64,000 nucleotides of DNA from Delphinapterus leucas (GCF_002288925.2 NW_022098067.1:2958762-3022761); one strand, 5' to 3'; counted from the first letter of the stretch, positions 22,221 to 35,189 are shown. Numbers and translations are program-made. The notes: generated by a model not told the origin, from the letters alone.

Positions 22221-23256
22221 AACCAGTTGTTTTAATCACTGCCATTGGATGTCTCTATTGAAATCTGATCCCACACTTCCTGTTGCTTGTGCATTGATAC
22301 GAAAATGATCCGGTTTACCCAGATGTCAGTACAATACACCATAGGCTTTGTCTCTCTGTTCGTATATATTTTGGTTCATATTCACATGCTCAGCCAGTAT
22401 TCCCAAAGTGCAACCTTTGTGCTAAAGTAGTTGGAAATCAAAGTGCCTTCCACCTATGTTACATTTGGACAACATAAGCTCTCCTACAAAACATATCTTA
22501 GCACTGGAAATGTTCTTTCTGTGACCCTTAGGTTCCTTTCCTGGCCATCCCAACACAATCCTAATTCCTTCAAAAGTTAATTATATATTTAAAAAATGAC
22601 CTCTAAAATAAAAGGTTCAGATGCCGGATCCAGTATTGCTGTTTCACTTTTAGCATTCCCTTCCCTCATACACAGAGAGAAATGCCTCTCCCCAGTTGAT
22701 TTTACCTATATATATGTTGATAAAGGAATGAATTCATTGATACAAGATGATGCTAGAATAATATGGAAAATAAGGAGAGCTTTTCAGAATTGAAAGAGAT
22801 CTGATTAAATAATTTACCATTATACAGATCTGCAGAAATGGCAGTGATCAGCCTTGCATGGCATGGGGGTTAAATACATAGTACTACATGTATAAAGGGA
22901 AGTGAAATGCTGACAGCACTCAGGAATGGACCCACAGTGTGCTTTGAGGCAGAGAATACCATGAAAACAAAAGGGTAAATTATGTCCTCATCATGATAGT
23001 CAAACCAGGATCTGCCAGAATTCCCAATGCTCTTGCTAGGTCAGTTAGTAAATCAGTTTTAGAATAATGACTAAAATATTCTTTCATGTTTTAGGCTCTC
23101 CTAAAGATTGTTCTGTTAGATTTCATCTGTTGGAAAGTAAAACCGTTTTAATATAAATACACATCAAACTTTACAAATTAAAGAGCAGTCTCTACAAACA
23201 TAAGACTTATAGGGAAAAGGATGATATACTGCTAATTTATCTGTTATTTATTCATT
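22221..23256. other. 1.0 kb unassigned
   Basis: No gene and no repeat family recognised. The frame at 22596-22793 (65 codons) has no features that I know. Confidence 0.55.
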
Positions 23257-23506
23257 TACTTTTAACCTTTTATTTTTTTTATTTTTTAATTTTTTTTTGT
23301 GGTACGCGGGTCTCTCACTGTTGTGGCCTCTCCCGTTGCGGAGCACAGGCTCCGGACGCGCAGGCTCAGCAGCCATGGCTCACGGGCCCAGCCGCTCCGT
23401 GGCATGTGGGATCCTCCCAGACCAGGGCACGAACCCGTGTCCCCTGCATCAGCAGGCAGACTCTAAACCACTGCGCCACCAGGGAAGCCCTACTTTTAAT
23501 CTTTTA
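23257..23506 (-). mobile_element. CHR-type tRNA-derived SINE (copy 1) with TSD
   Basis: On the minus strand the body starts 'gggcttccctggtggcgcag', continues with Pol III box A-like TGGCGCAGTGG and box B-like GGGTTCGTGCC, and ends in an A-rich tail seen as poly-T at 23273-23299. The flanks tacttttaacctttta (23257-23272) and tacttttaatctttta (23491-23506) form a 16-bp TSD with one difference, so the insertion is 23273-23490. The tRNA-Glu-derived CHR family is known from cetaceans, hippos and ruminants. The CpG-rich body suggests a fairly young copy. Moved in trans by L1 (established for such SINEs). Confidence 0.92.
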
Positions 23507-25391
23507 AATCGCACACACACAAAACATTGACTAGGAGGTCGATTAATGGTTCGAAATAACTTCATCTTAGTATAAACACCAAAAAGTAAGACTTATTTGT
23601 AAGTCTGTATTTTACAGGATAAATTACAGTTCAACTCCTACTTAAAGAGATGTATCCTCTTTCATTCGACACTAATTGGCAAAACTGTTGAAAATCTTAG
23701 CAGGGAATCCAAGGCAGAATTTTTTCCCACACATATACTTAACACATAAGAGTAAAATAATTTTAGACTTTCTGCTGATGTGCTTTTTTTGCTCATGGAA
23801 AATTAAATTTCCTTGGGTTGTATACCTGACTCTATTCATTTGTATATAGAATCAGATATGAGAAACATATTTTCCAGTTAATATAACAAACACATTTATT
23901 GTGATGTTGTTTAAACAACCAAATTCTTGTTAAGAAATAACTAGATAACTGGAAATAATTGAGCTGACTTTTCTAAACCAGAATAGCTAGGCTCAAATTG
24001 ATTGCATTCATGCTCTGACAATTCTGATTTGTTTGGATCCATTTACTGTAACCAAATAGAAAAACTCTAGCTTTTAGGTCATATATTATTCATGACAAAA
24101 ATGACAGGGAATTTATGTATTTGTTCTAACACATTATGTGAACTGAATATATCTTTTGTGGGCAGAAATGTAAATCATGGTAATTATGATTATAGAGATG
24201 TATTTAGATTGTATATATATGAACAGTATTAAGATATCTGGAAAATGATTAATTTAGTAGCTTTAGTATAGAATGGATACACTCCTCAGCTGTCACAGAG
24301 ACTCACAGAGAGACAAAAAGAAGGCAAATTATATTAATATTTCCACTCTTTCGTCAGAGTCAAATTTTTCAATACTTTGTTTCATTTACAGAGTTTTCAA
24401 ATATCACATATAAAAATAAGTTAAAATTAATAGATCATATAAAATATTTACAAATCACCACCTCCAGGACAAGTAAAGAAAGATTAGAAGTTATTGGGAA
24501 AATAACCCCTCTGTTCTGCTTAACACACTCATGTACAAACACATTTCCTGCTGGTCACCAAAGCTAGCTGACCTTAGGAAACTCAACTAATGACAACCAA
24601 ACTAAAATTAGCAACCACATGTCCCTTGCCTACAGCAAACCACAGCAGGAGGTTGGAAAACTAGAGAAAAGGGAGGCTCACTTTAACTTGCAATTGTGCC
24701 TAGTACTTCATTAGTTGTATCGTTATAAGCCTTAGGTATTACTATTCACAGGCATAACAGCAGAATCATGAGGCTCAAATAAACCTTGAGAGTTTAAGAA
24801 ATCCATATCCCTGTCTCCAAGTGGAACAGTTTGGAAATATTACAGAAAGATTAGAAAGTTCTGAGCTTTTTCTGTCACCTTGAATACCAATTTTCTTTTT
24901 TGTAAAGCCATAGATGACTCAATAATCACTACAGAAAACTCCAAAGGCTCATGGAAAACATGAAGCATAGATAGAAATGGTTGTACTCCTGAAAGCTCTT
25001 GTGTAGCCACCTAAATAAATAGGAAGCACCAAAGAGGACTGTCTCTGACTAAAATAGGATAACAGAACTTAGTAAAACTCAACTGAAAGCAAAGTTTCAG
25101 GTCTATATTATTTGATTGGTTTATTTTTTAAGCTTCTACTTTTAGTTACTCTTTTAGAAAACCAATTTTAAAATTGTTCTTTTTTTAACAGGAAAAATAT
25201 TTTGGACATATACCAATTAATTTGTTGTTGTTTCAGTTTTGCCTTACTCTGTTATTTTTTTTTAAATCCACCTGATTTGCTTTCAGACCATTGTCTAATT
25301 TTAACATTAATAATAATAAAGGTGTTAATAGAGATAATATTTATCATCCTCCCATTGTGGATCCCACTCTATGCTTTATATCATTTGTTTT
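23507..25391. other. 1.9 kb unassigned, AT-rich
   Basis: Stops in all frames. No coding signal and no repeat that I can name. Confidence 0.55.
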
Positions 25392-25525
25392 AAAACTTTG
25401 TGATGCATTAGAATCACCTGGGAAGATCTGAAAAATCCTGAAGCCCAGGTTTCACCCCATACAAGTGAAATCAATATGTCCAGTGATGGCAACCAGGCAT
25501 CAGTGTTTTTTGGAAACCACTGTTT
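25392..25525. repeat. MER5A-like hAT DNA transposon fragment
   Basis: 'aactttgtgatgcattagaatcacctgggaagatctg', 'cctgaagcccaggtttcaccccata' and 'ccagtgatggcaaccaggcatc' follow the well-known MER5A order (gcatcagaatcacctgg, ggccccaccc). It is a non-autonomous relic of Charlie-type hAT elements. No terminal inverted repeats are resolvable. Confidence 0.65.
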
Positions 25526-25925
25526 TATCTCACCACATCCTCTAAATAGTCCTCTGAAATAGTGTAATTATGGCAGATATCTGGAGCAGTTAAGCATGCC
25601 TGATCTGGAGTTAAAACTGGAATTGATTACAGGCTGCACTGTTTATGAGCTCTGAGACATTGAACACTACCTAACCTCACTGTGCCTCAGTTTTTTCATG
25701 TGAAAATGAGAATAATAATTAGTAGCTCCCTTCCAGTGTTTGTTGAAGGTTAATATAATACATGTAAACTGCTAAACATGAATAGCCATAGTTATCATCT
25801 TCTCCCCATTTTGCAGATTAAGAAAGTAAAGCATAGAAGGTTGAATAACTTGCTCAAGTTTGCACAAATAAAGGTCCCACATAGCCTGAAGGACTGCAGT
25901 CCAAGCCTCCACTATGGCCTAGTTT
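25526..25925. repeat. MIR inserted in MIR (plus copy 25568-25788 inside a minus copy)
   Basis: The left flank 'catcctctaaatagtcctctgaaatagtgtaattat' and the right flank 'ttatcatcttctccccattttgcagattaagaaagtaaagc...aataacttgctcaagtttgcac' are consecutive parts of one minus MIR. Between them, 'gatctggagttaaaactggaattg', 'cctaacctcactgtgcctcagttttttcatgtg' and 'ggttaatataatacatgtaaactgc' form a complete plus MIR. The boundaries are by eye. Confidence 0.65.
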
Positions 25926-26351
25926 TAGATATCAACTATTCTTTTAAAATATATAATTCTCAATTCTAAACCTACGTAAAATGGTGTAATCTAGAAATGG
26001 GTTACATAAAAAGCTAGGTAAAAAAATTTTTAAAACACCCAGTGACTCTAGTCTTATAGATGTACTTTCAGCACTTTCTTCCAGGTGTATGTGGAGCTAG
26101 CTCCTAGCTGCTTCCTCCCACAAAGTCAACTACATAAATTTCAATTACAAGCATTCAGGAAATATGATTCATTTTGCTAACTAGACTCTGATTTCCACTT
26201 ATCTCCTATGAAGTATGAGCACTAATCCTGAAGACTGATATTTTTGTCTTGTGTCCGTTGTGACATATTACTGTCTTTAATTTTCATAGAGATAAGGGAA
26301 ATTGACTTCCTTGAATATAAGACTGTGAGGAAGATGTCACTTATTTCTAAC

Positions 26352-26510
26352 AGTGGTTCTCAACTATAGAATCATCAGTGTAGATTTTGTAAAATATTGA
26401 TGACCACTTAACACTTAGAAATACTGATTTAATTGATCTTGGGTGGGGTCCAGGTAACCGTATTTTTAAAAAACTTATACATGTGATTCAAATGTACAGT
26501 CAGGGTTAAG
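26352..26510 (+). repeat. MER5A-like hAT fragment
   Basis: 'cagtggttctcaactatagaatcatcag' is the MER5A end. 'gggtggggtccaggtaaccgtatttttaaaa' and 'tgtgattcaaatg' follow in the usual order. This is a second copy of the same family, about 0.9 kb from the first. Confidence 0.7.
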
Positions 26511-26894
26511 GATCATAGAATAGTAAGGATAATAGAATAATAATAATAGAATAATAAAGATACTAGAATGTAAATTGTGAGGCTTCATTATTTTAAATAC
26601 AAGATGCAGATATACTGAAGTCTAAAGCCCTCCTTGTTAGCACCCCTCAACATAAACAGTAAGTACTTCAATACTGATTTGTATTGTATTTTCGGTGTGT
26701 ACAGCAAGCTTATAGCACAGGATTAGAAAAGTAAGGGGCTTATTAAACTCCTATAAGTTTGTTTTATTGTTGTTGTTTTGTTTTTGTATGTTATGGAACA
26801 GTGGCATTTGTTGAAGATCCTGTATGAAAGTTTAAGCCCCTTGACCTCATAAAAATTCCTGACATAACAGACATAAATAAATAGAAGTAATGTT

Positions 26895-27085
26895 CTTTGG
26901 AATAAGAGAGACATGGACTTTAATCCTATTTCCTGAATTTTCTAGCCATGTGGTTTTGCATAAGAGTAACTTCTCAGAACTGTTTCCTTTGGTGCAAAAT
27001 GGAGACAATAAAACCTACCCTTCAGGTTTGTTTGTTTTAGAGATTTAATAATATTGTGTGATGTATTACTTATCCCAGCACTAGA
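26895..27085 (+). repeat. MIR SINE, plus orientation
   Basis: 'gacatggactttaatcctatttcctgaattttctagccatgtggttttgcataagagtaacttctcagaactgtttcc' parallels the MIR head and core (agctgtgtgacc-type and cctcagtttcc-type blocks). 'aaaatggagacaataaaacctaccc' and 'gatttaataatattgtgtg' match the tail. Confidence 0.72.
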
Positions 27086-28599
27086 ATATAAAAAGACCTC
27101 AAAACTTACTTGCTCTTGGTATTATACCATAATTCAGTGTGATAAGTATGGAAAAAGAGGTAATTCTCAGGGAGCTATGAGAAACAGAGTTGAGACCCCC
27201 AAAACAAATGTGAATTGAGGAAGGGCAGCTTCATGGAAGACATATTATTCACTAATTGCAAAATCCTATGGTGCATCTCTAAAGTCAGCTTGCTGAAGTA
27301 TACCTTTATTTATGAATACTCTTATAATGATTTTACCTTCTATTTATTTTCTAGGTATTATACAGTTGTTGAGTTAAAAAATCAAATAATCTATAAAACT
27401 CTTGACCCACTGTGATCTCATATCCTGCCTCTATAACCACAGTGAATGAAGAAACAAATAACATGAAAACAATTATGAAGCAACATATGATATTTATAAA
27501 TCATACTAAAAGTTACTCAAGAAATATTTCCTATAAGTGACCCTTGGAGCCATTTGGTGCATCATATTGGAGGACTTTTCCCAAAATTAATTTCCCCATA
27601 CATGAAAATTCTGCTAGTACTATTTGGTAAATCAAAGTTATTTCACTTCATAACTAGAAGGAAGAACAAAAGAGAATAGATCTTGTTTAAATTATTTTAG
27701 AGCAGTCTCAGTAACATGTTTTAGTGAAAACCTCTGTAAAGTTTTGCACCCCCTACATAAAGATCAGAGCACTGTTTTGCCTATGAAACTCATCATCTCT
27801 TCATTTTTTAATTGTTTTTTATAGATATTTAAATTGTCAACCATTAACTTGAAATTTCATTTCTCAAGTCACTTTCCTTCCATTCCTACAGAGTTTTAGT
27901 TCTGTGAGTTCTTAATCTCTTAATTCATAACCCTCTTTTCATAACACATTTACTTGTCAACCTGGTCTTACAATTGAAATATCATTGTAAAATTGAAGAG
28001 CCAAAATTGAGACTTCAAGTAGTATTTATATACGATGATGGAGACAAAATTGTGAACATTTAAAAAATTAATTCTGTGAGATGTGTCTTTATAGAAAGGG
28101 CTTGGAAGTTTTGTAAAAACTATCTTAAGTCTTTGTTATGATATTTTTTTCCAAATTATTCAGAAGGTAGAAAATGCTGGTTTATTTGAAAAGGCACTCT
28201 TATTCAAAACTTTTCTGAAGTCCTTCTACATCATATTAAACTTTCATAGCAATATGTACCAAGGAATTAATGGATGGCTTCCATAAAGGAAATAGAGTGA
28301 GTACAGCTCACTTTGGGGGAACAGCTATCATAAGTAATATCATTTCAGATGTAAGATCAGTTAATAGCTTCATATTCTATAATTATTTTCTGTTGTTCAT
28401 CAGAAAGTATTCTCACAAGGTCAAAATTTGACTTCATTAGAGGAATTTTTTTCCTATAAAAGGGAATTGTATTAACTGTTTATTCTTAGGATTATTGAAG
28501 CTTACATAAGACTCTAGTCAGCAAAATTAGAACAAACAGCAATGTAGAGCTGCCAGTGGAAAACCTAGAAACTGTCATCTTTTAGCACACAAAGTACTA
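27086..28599. other. 1.5 kb unassigned
   Basis: AT-rich, no gene and no repeat recognised. Short T- and A-runs only. Confidence 0.55.
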
Positions 28600-28712
28600 T
28601 AAGTAAAGGCAAGTTCCAAGTGGTCAGGCTTCATGAATTACTCCATTCTTGGAACTTAGAACAGTGTCTAGCACATAGTAAGGATCAAACAAATATTTGG
28701 TAGAGGAAGAAG
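28600..28712 (+). repeat. L2/MIR 3' tail fragment
   Basis: 'ggaacttagaacagtgtctagcacatagtaaggatcaaacaaatatttggta' is the shared L2/MIR 3' end (cctagaacagtgcctggcacatagtagg). Too short to choose between the two families. Confidence 0.65.
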
Positions 28713-28859
28713 ATAAAGATTTTCATTTAATGTAAACTGTGAAATATATTCTTAATTTTATGAATGTTTAATACCAGTTGCAATGTCTTATGGAATGGGT
28801 ACTAACATTGTACTTAGGAGTTTGATATTTTTAATGATGTGTTTGGCAACTTGGTCTTT

Positions 28860-29345
28860 GTCTATCTCTCCAAATGAGTCTTGAACCATTCTTTCCTTAC
28901 TCAGTCAACTCTAGGCAAACTTATTTCCTTTCTGGTCATTAAAAACCTAACCTCTCTCCATTTCAGTGTCTTTGTGCTTAATGTTCCATCTGCTTTGAAG
29001 GCTCTTTCCTCAGTTTTAACATGACTGACTCTTTCTCATCCTTTGTTCACAGCAACAAGTTCACCTCCCCTGAGACACCTTTCCTAACTACATATGTTAG
29101 GTACCGCACCACATTTCCCAATTTCCAGTACGCAAGTCATATCGCCCTATTTGCTTCAAAACTTTACCAAAACCTGACTTGCTATTGTTACATTATTTGT
29201 TTACTTATTGGTTGTCACCCTCCATTTTACAGTATAGCCTCTTTGACAGCAGGGCACATTTTATATTATTCTTCAATATCTCTTTAACACCTAGAACATC
29301 AGAAACTCTATTTGTATGCAATAATTTAATATTAATGTTTTACTC
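28860..29345 (+). repeat. L2 LINE 3' region, plus orientation
   Basis: 'ccatttcagtgtctttgtgcttaatgttccatctgctttgaaggctctttcc', 'catgactgactctttctcatcctttg', 'caagttcacctcccctgagacacctttcctaac' and 'cctctttgacagcagggcacattttatatta' are successive L2 3' blocks. Together they encode the end of the L2 reverse transcriptase followed by its 3' UTR. Decayed. Confidence 0.8.
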
Positions 29346-31054
29346 ATTTATGCTTATATTTAATATATGTTTAACTTTTAGATTATGTTAAGACAGTTAT
29401 TTTTCTTTTTTGTCTTAAATGTTTACATGTGAGAAGTTTAACTCAGTGAATCACTAATCAGCTGGTGACAACAACATAATACAGAGGAGGAAATATTTGC
29501 CTTATGTTTATGATTTTGTGGATCCAAGCTTCCAAGTTTTCCATTGCTGTAAATGCTATCAAATTGTTAGATTAAGTTTTTGACTATTCAATAAAAACAT
29601 AAGGATAAACAATGAAAAAAATAGGCAAAAAGTTTAGAAGTCTTCAAATATACATGTTTAGAATTCTATAGAAAAAGAAATCTGTAGTATTTATTTTTAT
29701 TGAAATACATGATATAACAGAAATCAAACTGAACTGAAATAAAATTACAGGAAATCCTCTTGCTCCAAAATTTTCTATTTGGTTATTGTGTAGCTAAGGT
29801 AAATTTAAAATACTATTGTGGAGCTTCCATGTGTCCTATTCACCAGAAGCTTGAAACAATGGGCAGAGTGGCTTTTACACTATCAAACAGAGTATCTGTT
29901 AGTTCAAGATGGAATTAATAGGTGAGGTGAAGTCAAGCTTTACTCATTTGTGATGATACAGGGAATAAGAATATTTTAGCCAAACAATAGATAATATATA
30001 TTTTTTCCATATGATTGTAAATTGTATGTTGGTACACCAATTCCTCTTTCTTTTAGACCCAGTGCAATCACAAAAAAAATCAGTAATTTGTGGAGTACAC
30101 ATTGCTATTATTTTATGCATCCCATTTCCTTTTGTTCCACAAAGACTCTTTTTACCTAGGACTGTTGGACCCATTGAAAGGCCTGTCTTCCTTTAAAAAT
30201 TGACCCATATTAGGTCACAAGTTGTGACCCCATAAAGGAATATACCAAAATAGTAAAAGAAATTAGCAGCTGATAGCAGAATTTCTTCTGGGAAATTGTT
30301 ATATAGTCTATAATTTCTTCAAAGCCTTTGAGCAAAGTGCAATATGCTTGTGTATGTGTTAGTTCTAATTTACAACCTAGGAGTGGTCAGTGCCCCTAAT
30401 TGGTAATACACAATTCAGGGATGTTTAACTGACTCCATACTCCAGAGATAAAGATGTGACATGCTTCAGCTATGTGGCTATGTTTTTTCTGGGATCAACA
30501 AGTCATATTTGGTACTTAGCATATTTGATGTTAGAAATGTTTTTTTTTCTTGATGAGATATTGTCATTCAAGCTATGAAGAATAACTAGAACTAATATTT
30601 TAGAGACACTACAATTACCTTTTCATAAAGACGGCTTCAGGAGCCAAGGACCTCAATACTCTTACCTTTCAGAGTGGCACATCAAGATTGATTCAGAAAC
30701 AGTTCTGAGTCTGACTGTTAGCCCAACTGATTCTTTCTGTCTGGTATCCACTATTTTGTTGATAAAACTTGCTTTTAAGGTATTGTTGATTTTACTCAGG
30801 TGAACTTTACACAAAAGGTGTTATTGTAGTAATTAAAGAACAGTGAACTTGGGTTCATTAAAATTACAAAAATAGGTTGCCTGGCTGCCTTTGTGCCTAC
30901 TGGCTAATAATTGTTTATATGTATATATAATATGTCTGTGAGTTGGGAAAAACCCCATCCTCCCTCCTGTATTTTTCCTTTACTCTCACATTACTACCAC
31001 ATTCATGACATTTCTGATACCAGATGTGTGTATAGAGGGGTTTCTCTACCCAGC
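29346..31054. other. 1.7 kb unassigned
   Basis: AT-rich sequence with no coding or repeat signal that I can name. The two overlapping opposite-strand frames near 29944-30196 are short and featureless. Confidence 0.55.
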
Positions 31055-31820
31055 AGTTTTCTGACCCCTGCTGGGTGTCCTACAGTTTAACTCAAAATCT
31101 GACACCATCTACCTGGTGATAGCTTCAGATCCCACAGGTAAAGGGCTCAGTGTCATGAGACTGCCTCCCCACAACTCAGGTGCCAATCACAAGTAATAGA
31201 TTCCTAGGTTACCCACAAATTCTGACTGACTTGGCTACAAATCAGAGGTTCCCTTAGGCTTGTTTAATTTGCTACAGCAGCTCATAGAACTCAGGGAAAC
31301 ACTTGCTTATTTTTACTACTTTATTTTATAATAAAGGATCTGATAAAGTATACAGATGAACAGCCAGATAAAGGGTAAGGTCTGGGAAAATCCCGAGCAC
31401 AGGAGCTTCTATTGTTGTACAGTTGGGGTGTGTCACCAACCTTGAATGTGGATGTGTTTACTGACCTGGATACTCTCTGAACCCGGTACTCTTGGGATTC
31501 TTTTGAGGCTTCATCATGTAGGCATAATTGATCACTAACTCCATTTCCAGTTCTTCTGTCTCTTAAAGAGACTAGAAGGGGTGTGAGAGAGAATGTGAAG
31601 GAGTGAAGGTGGGGCTGAAAATTTTAAGCTTCTAATCATGACCTTTTCTTTCCAGGGACCAGCACTCATCCAGAAGTCATCCAGGAGCCCCACCCAGAGT
31701 CACTTCATTGAATGAAAGTTATTCCTATCACCCAGGAAATCACAAGGGTTTCAGAAGCCTTATGCCATGAACTGGGGGCAGAGACCAGTATATATATTTT
31801 ATATTATCTAATATAAACAT
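31055..31820 (-). mobile_element. Probable ancient LTR (minus), family not assigned
   Basis: Read on the minus strand it has the order of a mammalian LTR that I recognise but cannot name: 'ggtgataggaataactttc', 'gtgactctgggtggggctcctgg', 'atgaagcctcaaaagaatcc', a polyadenylation-like 'tataataaag' context near 31325-31340 on the plus strand, then 'gttctatgagctgctgtagc', 'gattggcacctgag', 'ggcagtctcatgacactgagccc' and 'gtaggacacccagcaggggtc'. No internal viral genes lie beside it, so it would be a solo LTR. No TSD identified. Confidence 0.5.
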
Positions 31821-31868
31821 AAATATAAACTTGCTTTCATTGTAATCTAGTAGTGAGATTGTAGAACT

Positions 31869-32332
31869 GTTACCAATCAGGGTTCTTGGCCTTCCTTAAT
31901 CAATAGAAATTGAGCTGGTTCCTTATATGAGGTTAGGGTAGGGGTGTGTCCAGGGGTCAGGCCAGAGGGGTAGCTTAGGCGGTTTGCCCACCCCTTTGGT
32001 GGTGTTGTGCGCAGGGAGCATGTGCAGTACACAGCTTTTGTTATGGACACCCTGTTTTTGCTCCCTCCTCTTCAGAAGTGGCAGTTGGGTTTTTGGTCTT
32101 TTTGTATCTTATTGTCCATAATTTATCCCAACTGTGCATACATGCAGTTATTTTTAGTCCCTCATAGTTTCTTTGTATTCTGTTGCTTAAGGAGATGTTT
32201 GTCCATATGCAAGCACTGCAGCAAAGTGTCCCAAGTCCCAGGTCCCAGCCTGTCCCAGAACCTTCACATAGAAACTTCAGAGAGGCTACCAATATTTATT
32301 AAAATATAAAAACAAACAAAAAGGTTACTAAT
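31869..32332 (+). mobile_element. Unidentified A-tailed insertion with a 9-bp TSD
   Basis: The stretch 31878-32323 ends in an A-rich tail ('attaaaatataaaaacaaacaaaaa') and is bracketed by gttaccaat (31869-31877) and gttactaat (32324-32332), one difference in nine. This is the outline of an L1-mobilised insertion. The body (about 420 bases, moderately GC-rich, with 'gtgtccaggggtcaggcc' and 'aagtgtcccaagtcccaggtcc') has LTR-like or retrocopy-like character. The 100-codon plus frame at 32007-32309 shows no domain. Family unknown. Confidence 0.45.
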
Positions 32333-33734
32333 AATTGTGTGCAACATAATTGGCTCAGGTTACTTTACCACAGAATAGATGTGTGTGATGGTCTGGAAAA
32401 AATACACATTTAAATGCTTCTAGGAGATCAAGAAAAGATGTAATAACCATGTTTTCTAGTTTTTATGTTTAGTGTTTTGACCTCTTGGGACCTTGCTACC
32501 TAGAAGGTAAAATCATCTTTCTTCACGACAGTCATTTCCAAATTTATGTGTCTCACCATACCTGGTTTATGCAAATCATGGGTATCCTTACACCAAAGGA
32601 GTTAAGATTTTATTATTTCAAACAGCAGAAAGAGGACAGAATCACCTAGAGAGAAAAGTGAAGCCCAGTACAATAAGAAAGAATACGCATCATGTCATGT
32701 GATAATGTTGATGATGTCCTGGCTTTTTGAGGATAATCTGGCATGAAAGAGAGGATGATAGATTTGACTTAATGCTGAGTTTTCATAACAGAGACCACAC
32801 AGCTTTAACTTAGATCTTTAATTTCATATGTCTTAGTGGTGGTGATAGTATAATTTAAGGATATAATTTAGGGAATGTATTAAAGCCTACTTCCAAGCCA
32901 CCCTTTAACTTTTAACTATGGCTTCACAGTCCTTCAATTCTTCAGTAAAATTGGCAGAGTGATAAATATTCAGATTTTCTATGAGCCTTAAAATTGAGGA
33001 TTCAAGCCAAGGTTATCTAAATTTCTGACCTAAGGGAATCCTTATGACATCTGGATTAAAGTTAATCCTGTATTTCCTTTAATCATTTGCCTGCAAGAAT
33101 GCATCTGGTATTTAAAACATTGCCAACCTGTAAATTAAAATCAGCAAAGCCTATAGATAATGTAACATTAGAAAAAATCATATTCTTTTTGATTAATAAG
33201 ATTTTTTTTAACTTTTGGGTTAAATAATTTTCAACTCCTTTAATACATATTTAAAACATTATCTACTACATGTAGTTGAATCTATACTGGAAAATGCAAG
33301 ATGGAAACTATCCAAAAGTCATCAGTCTAATAGCTGTAGATTCAAATGATATGAATCTATATTTTAGTAGATAGTTTAATGTTTATTGAAATCAGAACAT
33401 ATTAAGGAAGTTTTAAAACTATGCTATAAGGCTCATTTTCTTGACATTTGTTTTCCATTCTTAAAAGAAAAAAAATTGTTAGCTAAGGTATCTGTGGTTA
33501 AAATTATAACAGTAATTGATGATACATTATTCACTTTTTTATTTTCTTTTTTGTTCACTTTATGAACAATTCAAAGCATGGAAACTATGTAGGGAAAAAA
33601 AGACAAGTTGGCATTTTCTAATACAAATGTTAATAAATAGAGCTAATTTGGAGGAAAGCCATTCTGATGTAAATCAGCTTACAGAAAGTTGACTCATTCA
33701 AATAAAGGCTTCTACTGATGTCCCTATAAACAAG
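32333..33734. other. 1.4 kb unassigned
   Basis: AT-rich, no gene or named repeat seen. Confidence 0.55.
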
Positions 33735-33950
33735 CCATTAATTCACTCTTTCAGTCAGCTAACATTTACTGAGTGTCTGCTGTATGCTAATCACTAAGGA
33801 ATAAAGATGAATATGGCAAGATTTCTGCCCTCCAGGTATTCACACCCCAGATCAATGATAGATATGGAAATAAAGGGAGGTGTACTATTACATGACTAGT
33901 GCAGTAATAGAGTTATGATTGGAATATAGGTAAACTGGAATACAAAGAAC
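33735..33950 (-). repeat. L2-like 3' end, minus orientation
   Basis: 'attcactctttcagtcagctaacatttactgagtgtctgctgtatgctaatcactaaggaataaagatgaatatggcaagatttctgccctccagg' follows the complement of the L2 3' tail (tcattcaacaaatatttattgagcacctactatgtgcc, then ccctgccctcatgg). Confidence 0.65.
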
Positions 33951-35189
33951 AAATAATCGTCTAGGGAAAATGCACACATGATTTGAGAGTTAACTAGAGA
34001 GGAATTTGGTAAGTGCAGAAGGAAATAGGGTCAGATCAAGTTAAAGAAATGAAATGATGAAGCCACGATGGTATAGAAAAGCAATAGGTTGTGAGAACAC
34101 CACCATTTATCCTACAAGCAGAAGCACAAACGATGAAATTTAGCCTTTGTTTTTGCCATGCCAATGAAATTCACATGCTGTTTGAACAAACTTAATGTAA
34201 TAAAGCAAATTACTCCTGGAATTGGACTAATACCATCTCAAAAAGATAATGGTTATTGGATCATGAAGAAAACATCCTGTTGAATACATATGACAATTTG
34301 TTTAAGTAATTAAAAAGAACCCGATGTAGAATGGATTAAAGGAATTATGTCTGCCTCAATGACATTTGCTTCTCAAGTTTAGAAAAGGTGCAGTATAGGC
34401 CAAAGACCAAAAATGAAAGATAATGAAAAGTGGCAACTCTTACCATATTGTCTCTTGATAGTTAACGTATGGTACAGTTTGTCCAGCATCTTCATTAGTG
34501 AGCTAAAAGGGTGTAAATAACACCACAGTAATGATATTCACAGCTGATAGCAGATTGGACACTGTCTCACTGAAACAACTGTTGACTGTGAAGTAACAAC
34601 AGGGAGACAGAATAGCTTAGAAGTATAGGGAGAAACAAAGTAAGAGAAAACACTTAGCTTAAAATAAGGAAAAGAGCAATAAAATAATCTGGAGATGAAG
34701 AAAAAATATCACAGAAACAAGAAAGTGAACATGCCAAATTTTAGTAATATGCAAAATCATATATATATATGGGAAATGTATCAAGGAAGTTATAAAATTA
34801 TGGGCACTAACAGATGGAAGGTAATCAAAGGAATTAACTGCCTAGGACATGGAGGATAAGAAATATAACATCACTTCCCTGAAGACTTAGGAGACAAAGA
34901 AATCTTTTAGCAGCTCTAAGAACAATATAGTAAAATGAATGATGATTGGACGTTTGGGGAGACAATACACTCAACAGAAACATGTTTTAAAGGAAAAGGT
35001 GGAAAATCTCTCTCTGTATACTTTTTCTCCTGTTTCATAAGATAGTACATTTTCTTTATTGATTTATTTGATTTATTCTATTATTGTAGCTGACAGCATA
35101 TTACTTGTTATAATAACTAGAGTAAAATAACTGTGTCCAGATTCTCCCAAAGTGGCTTAGATGACACGACTTCAGCCAAAGCAATTTAA
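33951..35189. other. 1.2 kb unassigned
   Basis: Purine-rich, AT-rich sequence without recognised features. A short TA run lies near 34759-34770. Confidence 0.55.

Noticed and set aside
23297..23530. Possible tRNA gene, because box A- and box B-like sequences are present, or a small protein
   Set aside because: The body is a CHR SINE with A-tail and TSD; it has no complete cloverleaf. The protein frame is the SINE read antisense and recurs at 35710 and 46968.
32007..32309. 100-codon frame in the unnamed A-tailed insertion
   Set aside because: No recognisable domain, an opposite-strand frame of similar length, and AT-rich surroundings; treated as non-coding insert.
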